Shown: positions 21,839 to 32,073 of the stretch, piece by piece | Numbering within the stretch: the stretch's first letter is position 1 | Layout: each line of letters opens with the position of its first letter | Notes under the pieces: generated by a model | The model's input: only the letters and a program-made list of their open reading frames with translations | Databases searched by the model: none | Told to the model about the DNA's origin: nothing | Source: Cheiracanthium punctorium | Lineage: Eukaryota > Arthropoda > Arachnida > Araneae > Cheiracanthiidae | Assembly: GCA_038373885.1 (NCBI GenBank) | Contig: JAWZYV010006201.1 | Coordinates: 682,001 to 746,000 of the forward strand | DNA: 64,000 nt | Direction of reading: 5' to 3' | Program-made: the position numbers and the translations under genes

Positions 21839-24800
21839 CAGACCTGATTGTTTTCCAGGGCTACCCCGGATTTCAGGGTTTTTTAATGACCAATCCGGGT
21901 CTTAAATATTCCTATCAAATGTTTTTTTCTACCTCTTTCGGCAGTCGAAATTATCTTCTAACATTGAATAGTCAACGTAGCGCACTGTACGCTATTCATG
22001 TTTCAATTTCTATTCTCCTCGTTATCAGGAATCCAAGCGTATGAAGAGGTGGTGAAGGAACCGATCTTCACATCCAGTCTATGAGCAGCCTGGGAGAGGG
22101 GAGATAGTTTTTCTCTCGGCTCCGGTGGGGGATGTGCTGATCACGTGAAATGCTTTGGATATTGCACAGTGGGTTATTACTCATGAATGTGTGCGTAGTA
22201 GAACCAGTAGGACTGAGCATTTTGCTTTCTGTATTCACATGTGCTAGTGCTTGCTTACGATTTGGTTCTTCTGATTTTGTTTTTTCCTGAAATTTCATAA
22301 GAAAAAAAAATGAAGTCCTTAGCGATAAGGACGATATTGCAGAATTGGAAGATGGAATGAAAAATAAATTTCGATGGGATTGGTTAAATCTAGAAGACAA
22401 ATTGAACGAAAAAATTCATTATTGGTGTCGAAAAATTAATGTTCCCGGAACGGCCTACTGCATTGCATGCAATCCTTCCATTAAGTATTGTAATGAAGGA
22501 TTAAAGTCCCTTCTTAATCATTCGGGGACGGCAGTTCACCAGAAACGTTGAGAATGTGTGAAGAATTCACAGCTTTTGTTTTCAGCGGACAATTTTTGTC
22601 AAAATGATGAGAGTCGAACAGTTGATTTACTGTCTAGAAAAGCTAGGAGCCAGGCTCTCCTATCATTTGTAGCAGAACACTCCCTTTCGTATTCATCGGT
22701 GCTGCATCTTATTGATCTTGCTAAAGCTTTAGATATGGATATTTCTCTACAGCTCTACAGCTTCTCTACAGCAATTCTCTACAGCTTAGTCGTACGACAG
22801 CAGCGTACAAATTAAAATATGGGCTGGCGAAAACAATGAAAAGCGAAATAATAAATGACTTGAAAATGTCTGCATTTTCATTGAACATTGATGAAAGTAA
22901 AAATCAAGCGGCAGACAGTATTTTGACAGTACTAGTGCAGTATTTTTCAGAAAAAGAAAATTGTGTTGTTTTATGGCATTTAGCATCCATTAAACTAACA
23001 GCTTGCAATTCTGAAAAAATATACAATTAAATTGTTTGATATTTGAGGAAAACGGGTTACCGTGGAAACATTTTGATGGATTCATGCAACACAATGCACA
23101 GAGTAAACACTGGTGTCGAAAAAAGTGTACGAAGTAATAAAGCTACCCATTTATTGGATATCGACGATGAGGCCTGCCATATAGCGAATAATTGCGCAAA
23201 AAAATTCACTGAGCCATTTCTGAAACATTTAGAAATTCTTTGTGACAATATGTACTTTGATCTGAAGAGCACAGATAAAAGGGAAATTTTTTTTTGAAAT
23301 CTGCATAACGATTAATTTAAAACCACTGAAAGTTTTATCAAGACTGGATGGATCATAGATGGCTGTACATTCTTAAAGTTCTTGAGAGGGTTCATTATTT
23401 GTGGGATGCTCTTCTTATTTTTTATTTCTCTTGGATTAGTGAAGAAGATGCAGAAATATATGAAGACTTTGTCAAAAATATATATGAAAAGAGGGCTTTA
23501 TCTGCAACGGAAATAAATCAAATTCAAAGGATTCAGACATCATTAAGAAATAAATATAAATTTTTAACTGAGGAGGCAAAAAAGAGAAAAGAAAGAATAA
23601 TCCAAAGACTTTTTTTTGAACAGCAAAAGACTTTGCTACATATGAGTATTTACAGATCCATTTTGCCACACTTTAACAGGTATGTGAAAATTTTTCAAGC
23701 TAAACAATGCCAGCTGCATGAACTTCATGTAGAAATGTTTCATTTAATGAAGCAATTTTTAACATTTTTCATGAAGCATGAACTTGTATCCAATATAAAT
23801 AGCCTTGATGATATTCTTAAAATAGATACATCTGATAGAAATTTTTTTTTGCCAGATGAACATATTTTTGGAATTGGTATATCTTCTGTTGCAAAAAGTA
23901 AAGCAAACTGCTCTACTGTTAAGGAATGCACTGATGTTATAAAAACTGCTTATGGCAGATGTGCGGAGTACATGAAAAAAAAAACTACCCTTTAAGAACC
24001 CTTTCCTTATAAAGCTCTCTGCCTTAAATCCTACCTTAAGAGGTGAAGCAACGACATTCTCAGCTTTGTTGAAGTTAGCTTCATTTTTTCCTACCCTTAT
24101 TCCTGAAGAAGACCTTTCAGATCTAGATCTTGAAATAAGGCAATATCAAATTGAAACAAATTTATCATCTCTTGAATATAATAATGATGTAGTCAAGTTT
24201 TGGAAAAGTGTTATGGAAATTAGAGAAGGAGAAAAAGAAAAATACCCAATTCTGTCTAAAATGATTAAAGCTGTACTATCTTGCTTCCATGGCCCTGCTG
24301 TTGAGAGTGCATTCAATTTAATGGATCGAATTATGACAGAGAAAAGGACATCTCTAAATGCAGAAAGTCTGGACTCAATCCAAACAATTAAATATTATTT
24401 GAAATCTGTTAACAAAAGTACTTGCTCAATGCTTGGCTCTAAGGACCCTGCTCATGAGCCACTCCAAGCAGACTACAAAATGAATTTGTTGAATTCCTGG
24501 AATACTTATCAGCAGTCACTTCAGTGTGTAACATCTGAAAAGCCAGTTGATGACACATTATCAGCCTCACCATGCTCATCAAAATCTTTAGTACATGAAA
24601 AGTCAGTTGAAGATCATTCATCAGCCAGACTATGCTCATCAAAATCTTTAGAAAGAAGTGAAGTAAATCAGAAGAAAAGAAAAGCTGTTGAAGAGAACAA
24701 CAAACAGACTGCCAAAAAACAAAACAAACAAAGAAAACTATTATTTTTTTAAAAGAAATAATTATGTCAAAATAAAATTTGGTTATGTTTTAATAGATTT

Positions 24801-24980
24801 TAGTTTTTAAATTGAAATCATTTCATACATTTTAAAATGTTAATTTCAACAATAAATTTACTGTCGGTTTGTTGCATATGTAAAAATATCGTTTTTTGTG
24901 ATCAATTTGGCTAATTCCTTAGTTCAAAATTTGCATACTTAAATTTCAGGGTTTTTCACTTTGGCTCACAATCAGGTCTG
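21839..24980 (+). mobile_element. 3.1-kb hAT transposon with broken transposase
   Basis: The ends are inverted repeats CAGACCTGATTGT and ACAATCAGGTCTG. TTTTCTG flanks both sides (21832-21838 and 24981-24987), so a 7- or 8-bp duplication is preserved. Just inside, ATTTCAGGGTTTTT occurs in the same orientation near both ends (about 21870 and 24946). The interior encodes a hAT transposase on the plus strand with several frame breaks. Confidence 0.85.
22345..24752 (+). pseudogene. hAT transposase, near full length but frameshifted
   Basis: Pieces in order: 22345-22548 with a finger-like C-x2-C...H-x4-H (YCIACNPS ... LLNHSGTAVH), interrupted by TGA; 22558-22795 (ARSQALLSFVAEH, LHLIDLAKALDMD); after a frame change 22836-23027 (SAFSLNIDESKN, LTVLVQYFSEKEN), the start of the RNase H-like fold; 23043-23295 (LDIDDEACHIANNCAKKF); 23348-23992, a helical insertion domain; and 24066-24749 with FHGPAVESAFNLMDRIM, the C-terminal dimerisation domain. 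The tail has two similar serine-rich repeats (ASPCSSKSL and ARLCSSKSL) and a basic end. Stops and shifts at about 22549, 22793, 23028 and 23995 make it inactive. It runs the same direction as the element. Confidence 0.8.
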
Positions 24981-24987
24981 TTTTCTG

Positions 24988-25857
24988 TTGCAGTTAAATA
25001 AATTTTACTCTTAGAAAAGAATGCCTGCATATCATTGGCCACAAAAAGTTAAGTTAATAGGTAGTCAGGGAAAAAAAAAATTAAATATAATCATCAAATG
25101 ATGTTCCTTTTTTGAGCAGTTTCTCTTATAAAAAAGGAAATTAATTCTTATAAGCACTTTTCTCATGACTTCTATGGAGTTCCAGTGAATTTTAATACTA
25201 TGCAAGAGAATTCAGAATATTTCTTCAGAAATTGCATTGTGAACTTTTATATGTGAACTTTAAATTGTAAACCAATATATCTTATACATGTTTTAAGAAA
25301 AAGAAAATCGAAATAAGCAAAGAAATCCAGTTGTGGAAATGTGCTAACTGTTTTTGGTAAAATATTCATTTCAACATTTTTTTTACTTAAAGAGGATGGC
25401 AAACCCAGATTTCCTTTTGCAGGAAGGGGTTATTTATTGTGGACATTTCTTTATATTAAAAGTTTAATTATCTTTATGTTATAAATTCCTCAACAAGGGA
25501 GTAAACCCCCACCCCCCTCGTCTGCATATGTTACTAATTTTTATTCTAAAATAATTCTTTTTTAGCAAAAAATGATTTGTATTTCATTTTGAAACACCTA
25601 ACATTTTTCTTACCATATTTCAAAGGCAAAGGGTGGTGTCTCAGTTACTATCCAAATTTTTACTGGCAGAAAATATTGCCTCTCATAATTATTATTTCTC
25701 TCATAATTATAGTTATTATTTCTTCACTTTATTTTTAATAATGAATCCCTTTTTCTTACTTAAAAGTTGCATTTATTATGAGGGGGCGTATCAGAAAAAC
25801 ATATCGGAGGCATCCGAATGGTAAAAAAAGGCAGAGTTTTCACAAAAAGGCTTTATG
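24988..25857. other. No recognised gene
   Basis: AT-rich with 'tctcataattatta' repeated at 25680-25710. No coding motif. Confidence 0.4.
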
Positions 25858-26026
25858 CATGGGTGGCCATAGAAATTTTTTTAGGGGGGGGGGAAATTTC
25901 ACACTTGCAATAATTTGGTTCCAATTTTGCTTTCTGATGCACTTCTGTTTATATGATTGCACAATGTACAAAATCTCAAAGGGGGGGGGCAAGTGCCCCA
26001 CCTTGCCCCCTTTATGGGGGCCCATG
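25858..26026. mobile_element. Short hAT-type MITE rich in G-runs
   Basis: Ends CATGGGTGGCCAT and ATGGGGGCCCATG; flanks GCTTTATG (25850-25857) and GCTTTATC (26027-26034) agree at 7 of 8. Contains two G-runs. ORFs on both strands here are by-products. Confidence 0.65.
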
Positions 26027-26279
26027 GCTTTATCACTATCATTTTAGTAACAAAAATCAAAATTTTGAGGTGGTGGTGGTCCGGGCTTCCTGAACCCTCC
26101 CCTACCCAACCCAAAGTACATCGTTGTTTCTTATTCATACTCTTTTTGGTTATCTAATTTCGAATGGCTGAACAGATTAGCTGGAAAATAAAGTCCTTAT
26201 CAGCTTCAAAAATGCACTCAAAATACAATAACACTATATTTATTTCTACTGTCTAGTTCCGAACTGTTACATTTATACA

Positions 26280-26655
26280 GTTGTATTCTGAAAACGTGTA
26301 ATATTGGTACATAGTACAAATAAACTAATTAAGTCAAGCATTTTAAAAATTTTAGAGTGCTTCTTTACAATATTTACTACATACTGAAATAAACAATAGA
26401 CCTGTATTTGTTACGAAACTTTTCCGTAGAAAAAATTATCGAAAAATCGAAATTTTTATTGTATACGTGTCGGTGAAAAATTTTGCTGTGCAATTCCATG
26501 TTTAAGAATTTGTTCTGAAAATTTCATTAAAGGCACCGTGCTTTCATTTATTCCAGTGAGTAAAGTCTACTTAAAAAAGAATCATTTTTAATTTTTTCGA
26601 TTCACTGGTGCAATTAGTTTATATTAATGTGCGGGAACCAATGTAGATTTTTTTT
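26280..26655 (+). repeat. Dispersed repeat family R, copy 2
   Basis: Shares 'ggtacatagtacaaataaac', 'tgctgtgcaattccatgttt' and 'ggtgcaattagttta' with the copies at 16146 and 56022. Confidence 0.7.
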
Positions 26656-26889
26656 TTTTTTCTATCGACGTACACCCTCAATTAACCAAGAGAAGTCAAG
26701 AGTGTACAATAAAAATGTAGATGGCGCCACCACGTCTATTGCAGTCATAAGATAAGATGGTAAGGACAACAACAGAAAAGTGGGCATTTCGAAAGAAGTC
26801 AGCGATTTAGTTAATTTTGAATAAGCTAAACTCTGTTTTTTTTTCAGTGATAATGGTCATTAACTTGTTGAGAAAGATCACGTATCCCA

Positions 26890-27160
26890 TAGAGATGAGT
26901 TCGGGCTCATTTTTTTAAGTCGGAGCCCGAGCCCGAAATTTCAAATAAAGATTAAAAAATTCAATTCCTTCATTGATAGAATACAATAAATTTTGCTGTT
27001 TGTGCAAATTAACGGCAAATATAGTTGCAAACTCTCAATGCACTTTCTAATTCTTTATATCCATGTTTATCAAATAATGTCCGTCCGATCTCATGACTAA
27101 CTAAGCCGCCTTTCTGGCATACCCAAACAGATTCATGCACCTTCTAGGCGCCCGTGCCGC

Positions 27161-27199
<39 letters not shown>

Positions 27200-27335
27200 T
27201 GAGTACTTTTATTTTCCTCATGAATCACTTTTTAAAATATGTTTCAAGGAGTATTTTCAATAAATGAAAAATTTTTCACGAGCCCGAGCTCGAACGCAAT
27301 TGCCAATTACAGAGCCCGAGCCCGTCTTATCTCTA
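26890..27335. mobile_element. hAT-type MITE with TAGAGAT termini
   Basis: Left end TAGAGATGAGTTCGGGCTC, right end GGGCTCT-like arm closing CCCGTCTTATCTCTA. Flanked by GTATCCCA at 26882-26889 and 27336-27343, an exact 8-bp duplication. Contains a long T-run at about 27162-27198. The TAGAGAT terminus is shared with the 3.2-kb element at 59401. Confidence 0.85.
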
Positions 27336-27343
27336 GTATCCCA

Positions 27344-27985
27344 TGCCCTAGAGAAATTACGTTTACACTATGAAAGGTATATTTATTTTGTAAATTCAAA
27401 TGCATTATAAGCAAGGTGCAAATTGAACATTTTCTCCAGGGGGAGACATTTGAATAGAAAATTTTTCATGGGGGTGGGGTGGTGGGGTTACGACTACTGC
27501 ACAGTGGCGGCTCGTGGGCTATTTAAATGGAGGTTCACAAAACAAATTTCGAAAATTAAATATACAGATACGACGCACCTTACAAATTAAAATATATTTT
27601 CGTTTTCAGCAATTAAAGGAAAACAATGCACGCAACTGAAAGAAAACAAGTAATATTTTGTCTTACATTTCATCAGTAAGATAAGTTTTAGCAAAGGTGT
27701 TGTCTTGATTCATTTTATTTCAATTTTTTTTCAAAGGGTAATATTGAAAAAGGTCATTGCTCTAGCTCCAAAACACGTCTTTTATTCCCATCTTAATTAT
27801 TTACATTAGTTTGTAAAAAAATAATATAGTGAAAAATAGAAATTAAGGAATTGAAATAAAAGTTAATTAACTAAGGGAAAATCCGGAAGAGATGCCGCAA
27901 AAAATGGCCCTGTGTGCACAATAAAAATGCGCGAAGGGAATGATATCAGCAGTGCCGTACTTTTATTTAACTGTCTCCGCTTCTG
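27344..27985. other. Debris with one end of a GTAGCC/GCGGCTC repeat
   Basis: At 27455-27520 'aaaatttttcatgggggtgg' and 'ggttacgactactgc' match the repeat end seen at 63931-64000 and, inverted, at 37548-37595. No gene. Confidence 0.4.
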
Positions 27986-28280
27986 TTGCAGAGAGCGGTT
28001 CAACTGGCTGTGCCGCACAGCCAGCTGCGTCAAAAAAGGGTCTCTAGATCTGTGGCACGCGATGAACGTTTCGATCGTCCGCCATCTTGCTGGTAGTTAA
28101 GTCGAGCGATGGCAAAGGCTGCTCTTTTTTCAGCATTGGGCAATCTATCTAGCTGTTCTCGCATTCTTCCATTTTTCAGCAGATGTCAGGGCTGTTAAAA
28201 ATAATCGTGACAATTTTTTTACGGGAAATGACGTGCTAAAAAGTAAAGGATTCTCGTGGATCTATGTCACCCGCAACTAT

Positions 28281-28546
28281 TAATGACTATGTCATTTTAT
28301 CTCTCAACACCCTTTATTGACTAAATGTGTCCCAAAAAATGCGACATAAAAAAGCGACATAATTTTACATGTATTTAAATACTATTAGTTCACAACAGCT
28401 TTAATCTCTTGTTACAATATTTCGTAAGCTGTAGAATATGCATCACATGTATTTTTCTATAAATAGGTTACACTCATAAAAATTTCAACATAGGGTTACC
28501 AGGCGAAAAACGCGAAAGATGAGCGATAAAATGACAAAGTCAATTA
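28281..28546. mobile_element. MITE inside P1
   Basis: The ends TAATGACTATGTCATTTTAT and, on the minus strand, TAATTGACTTTGTCATTTTA are inverted repeats. CTAT lies on both sides (28277-28280, 28547-28550). No ORF. Confidence 0.6.
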
Positions 28547-28582
28547 CTATCGTTTTAATATGGCAATCATGAAACTAAAATA

Positions 28583-29937
28583 TCTGGAGTGACTCCACTC
28601 GACTTTCCGAACACTTACGATTAAGATCATTACCAAGCATTTAAATAAATTTTAATCGATGAATAATTCAAACATATATACCAAATTGAAACTCAATCGA
28701 ATGCACCATTTAAACGCTTGCGCACTTTCAGGAATTTCTCCCCATATGCCATTATGCAATAATATAAAATAAATTTTTGTCGTAGCCCTATAGAAAAACT
28801 ATAAGTCTTATACACACCAAAATCAATACCGGTCTTAAGATGGTTATTTATAACATATATACCAAATTTCAGCTCAATCGAAGGTACCGTTTAAACGCTA
28901 GCGCACTTTCAAGAATTTCCCCCCATAGGCCAGAATGTAAAAGAAATCTTTGTCGTAGCCCTGTAGGAGAACTATAAGTCCTATACACACCAAAATCAAT
29001 ACCGGTCTTGCGACGGTGGTTTATAACATATATACCCAATTTGAGCTATATCGAATGTATCGTTTAAACGCTAGCGCACTTTCAAGAATTCCCCCCGATA
29101 GGCCATAATGTAAAAGAAATCTTTGTCGTAGCCCTGTAGAAAAATTATAAGTCCTATACACATCCAAATTAATATCGGTCTTAAGATAGCGGTTTATAAC
29201 ATATATACCCAATTTAAGCTCAAACGAATATACCATTTAAAGGCTAGCGCACTTTCAAGAATTTCCCCCCATAGGCCATAATATAAGAGAAATCTTTGTC
29301 GTAGCCCTGTAACAAAACTATAGGTCCGATATACACCAAAATCAATACCGGTCTTGCGACGGTGATTTATAACATATATACCCAATTTGAGTTCAATCGA
29401 ATCTACCGTTTAACCGCTAGCGCACTTTCAAGAAATTCCCCCCATAGGCCATAATGTAAGAGAAATCTTGGACGTAGCCCTGTAGAAAAACTTTAAGTCC
29501 GATACACACCAAAATAAATACCGGTCTTGCGACGGTGGTTTATAACATATATACCCAATTTGAGTTCAATCGAATCTACCGTTTAAACGTTAGCGCACTT
29601 TCAAGAAATTCCCCCCATAGGCCATAATGTAAAAGAAATCTTTGTCGTAGCCCTGTAGGAAAACTATAAGTCCTATACACACCAAAATCAATACCGGTCT
29701 TGCGACGGTGGTTTATGACATATATATCCAATTTGAGCTCAATCGAATGCTGCGTTCAGGAGCTATCGTGTTCACTCACACACACACAAACACACACACA
29801 CACATACATACATACATCTCGTAAAAATAGCATAAATGGATTCAGAAGCCCTCAAAACGTGTAAAAACACCAAAATCTCGAAGTCGAATTTTTTCATGAT
29901 TACAATACTTTCCTTACATGGTACATGTTCGGAAAGT
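28583..29937 (+). mobile_element. Satellite-bearing element B1 (TC start, 3' terminal hairpin)
   Basis: Starts TCTGGAGTGACTCC, a GGAGT/ACTCC hairpin, and ends ACTTTCC-loop-GGAAAGT. Outer flanks are AAAATA and AAAAATTAGG. The interior is seven monomers of about 173 bp, then a CA microsatellite with CATA repeats (29775-29815), then a short unique tail. B2 at 30779-31794 is the same element inverted. Plus-minus ORFs such as 29021-29236 are monomer read-through. Confidence 0.65.
28671..29750 (+). repeat. ~173-bp tandem array in B1, seven units
   Basis: The phrase ACATATATACC starts near 28671, 28852, 29025, 29198, 29371, 29544 and 29717; spacing is 181, then 173 five times. Each unit has 'gcgcactttcaagaa', 'ataggccataatgtaa', GTCGTAGCCCTGTAG and CAATACCGGTCTT. 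The first units are the most diverged. Confidence 0.9.
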
Positions 29938-30103
29938 AAAAATTAGGGGGGTTCAAGGGGATCTCCATCTGACGAGGCTCGAACAGCCGAGTTTTTTTTT
30001 TTTTTTTTTGGTAGAAGTCAAATCTATTCTTCGTGACTGGCATCAGTGAAAACGTCAGAATTTGGTGTTCCCAGAGCGGGAACACTGCGCGTTAAAGGGT
30101 TAA

Positions 30104-30284
30104 GAGCGGAGAAAACACACTACTAAATTAGTCTACACTCATTACTAACTAAGGAAACACTGGCGCAACAGCCCAGGACTGCACTGCCCAACCACGCCTT
30201 CACGACCATAGTCTGTGGGGTACGGATAAAAATCATCGCGTCCATTCAGAGGCCGTTTAGGTTAAATGTGTAAGTTTGTTTGTT
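30104..30284. other. Unassigned unique stretch
   Basis: Sequence just outside the TTAA of P1. Nothing recognised. Confidence 0.35.
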
Positions 30285-30482
30285 TTGTAATACGGTAAGC
30301 CTACACGAGGGGCATCTGCCTACGGGGAAGTGCCTTGGTTAGAGAGGATTTTTTAAGGGGTTCTAACGTGTTCTCACGTAACATCTGGAGAAAACCGACC
30401 AAAACTCCAGATCGTTACCCGGGACCTTCAAACTCCAGCCGCATACCATGCTCAGTGTCTTATCCACTCCCCTCGGGCATGG
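30285..30482 (-). mobile_element. SINE family alpha, copy 1
   Basis: Read on the minus strand: a type-II tRNA-like head (GTGGATAAGACACTGAGC), a B-box-like GGTCCCGGGTAACGATC, then the body GAGTTTTGGTCGGTTTTCTC, ACACGTTAGAACCCCTTAAA and GTAGGCAGATGCCCCTCG. The same body occurs at 55721 (+) and 61196 (-). Confidence 0.7.
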
Positions 30483-30778
30483 TGGGGACGCTATATTAGT
30501 CTAATTTTTACCGTACTGGTACTAGTCGCACTAAAGGCCTTATTACACGGACGAAATTTAGAGCAATTTTGGTTGGAGGAACCAGTTGCTGCAATTCAAT
30601 CCCGCAAGTGAGGGAGCCCAGATGAGCACGCAGGGTTGCCATAGTAAACAAACCCTGCTGTGTCCACAAACGTCAGAGATTCACCGAATTGGCGGTTGCT
30701 AGAGTATGTAATTATAAATAGCATATCGTTGGTTGCTTATACCTCGTATATCTTCGGATCGGATTGGTATTTATTTTT

Positions 30779-31794
30779 ACTTTCCGAACATGTACCATGT
30801 AAGGAAAGTATTGTAATCATGAAAAAATTCGACTTCGAGATTTTGGTGTTTTTACACGTTTTGAGGGCTTCTGAATCCATTTATGCTATTTTTACGAGAT
30901 GTATGTATGTGTGTATGTGTGTGTGTGTGTGTGTGTGTGTATGTGAGTGAACACGATAGCTCCTGAACGGAGCATTCGATTGAGCTCAAATTGGATATAT
31001 ATGTCATAAACCACCGTCGCAAGACCGGTATTGATTTTGGTGTGTATAGGACTTATAGTTTTTCTACAGGGCTACGACAAAGATTTCTTTTACATTATGG
31101 CCTATGGGGGGAATTTCTTGAAAGTGCGCTGGCGTTTAAACGGTAGATTCGATTGAGCTCAAATTGGGTATACATGTTATAAACCACCGTTGCAAGACCG
31201 GTATTGATTTTGGTGTGTATAGGACTTATAGTTTTCTACAGGGCTACGACAAAGATTTCTTTTACATTATGGCCTATGGGGGGGAATTTCTTGAAAGTGC
31301 GCTGGCGTTTAAACGGTAGATTCGATTGAGCTCAAATTGGGTATACATGTTATAAACCACCGTTGCAAGACCGGTATTGATTTTGGTGTGTATAGGACTT
31401 ATAGTTTTCTACAGGGCTACGACAAAGATTTCTTTTACATTATGGCCTATGGGGGGGGAATTTCTTGAAAGTGCGCTGGCGTTTAAACGATACATTCGAT
31501 TGAGCTCAAATTCGGTATACATGTTATAAACCACCATCCTAAAACCGGTATTGATTTTGGTGTGTATAGGACTTATAGTTCTCCTACAGGGCTACGACAA
31601 AACTTTCTTTTATGTTATGGCATAATGGCATATGGGGAGAAATTCTTGAAAGTGCGCAAGCGTTTAAACGGTGCATTCGATTGAGTTTCAATTTGGTATA
31701 TATGTTTGAATTATTCATCGATTAAAATTTATTTAAGTGCTTGGTAATGATCTTAATCGTAAGTGTTCGGAAAGTCGAGTGGAGTCACTCCAGA
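30779..31794 (-). mobile_element. Satellite-bearing element B2, inverted relative to B1
   Basis: Left end ACTTTCC-loop-GGAAAGT, right end GGAGTCACTCCAGA, so the TC start lies on the minus strand at 31794. T-runs flank both ends (TATTTTT and TTTTTC). A GT tract lies at 30899-30945. Four to five monomers follow, starting near 30988, 31160, 31336 and 31508 (period about 172-176). B1 and B2 face each other across 841 bp. Confidence 0.7.
30899..30945. repeat. GT microsatellite in B2
   Basis: GTATGT then uninterrupted GT units; the counterpart in B1 is the CA tract at 29775-29815. Confidence 0.9.
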
Positions 31795-32073
31795 TTTTTC
31801 TTTTCTTCAATCAAATCAATTTCCATGTGGATATTCCATTTCACGGACATTTTGTTTTCGCACACGCTCCGCTTATCCCTTTCACTACGAACGGTATGGC
31901 TGACGTTGGCTCTTCCGCCATCTTGTGTTGTGACGTAGAAATAGGAAGCACAACGATTGGCTGGATTTTCAGCAACCTGCAATTTTTTCGCCTCTGAACG
32001 AAAAAGTTGGAGTTGACTGTTCCCTAGGTAACCGAGAGAAATTTCCAGGAAAGAAGTTCCCGCAACCGGTCGA
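31795..32073. other. Unassigned stretch between B2 and P2
   Basis: Less AT-rich than its surroundings. Overlapping small ORFs (31737-31997) show no motif. Nothing recognised. Confidence 0.35.

Larger units (their letters stand above)
27990..30099 (-). mobile_element. piggyBac-like palindromic element P1, interrupted
   Basis: The right end, read on the minus strand, is CCCTTTAACGCGCAGTG, followed by a short hairpin CCCGCTCTGGG-type arm, and abuts TTAA at 30100-30103. The other end of the retained part is the palindromic core around 27995-28020 (GGCTGTGCCGCACAGCC). 28020-28280 matches P3 and P4 in reverse. A MITE (28281-28546) and element B1 (28583-29937) split it. The expected second arm is missing. 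Confidence 0.6.

Noticed and set aside
28671..29750. CRISPR-like array
   Set aside because: Contiguous ~173-bp satellite units with no spacers, in a eukaryotic context.
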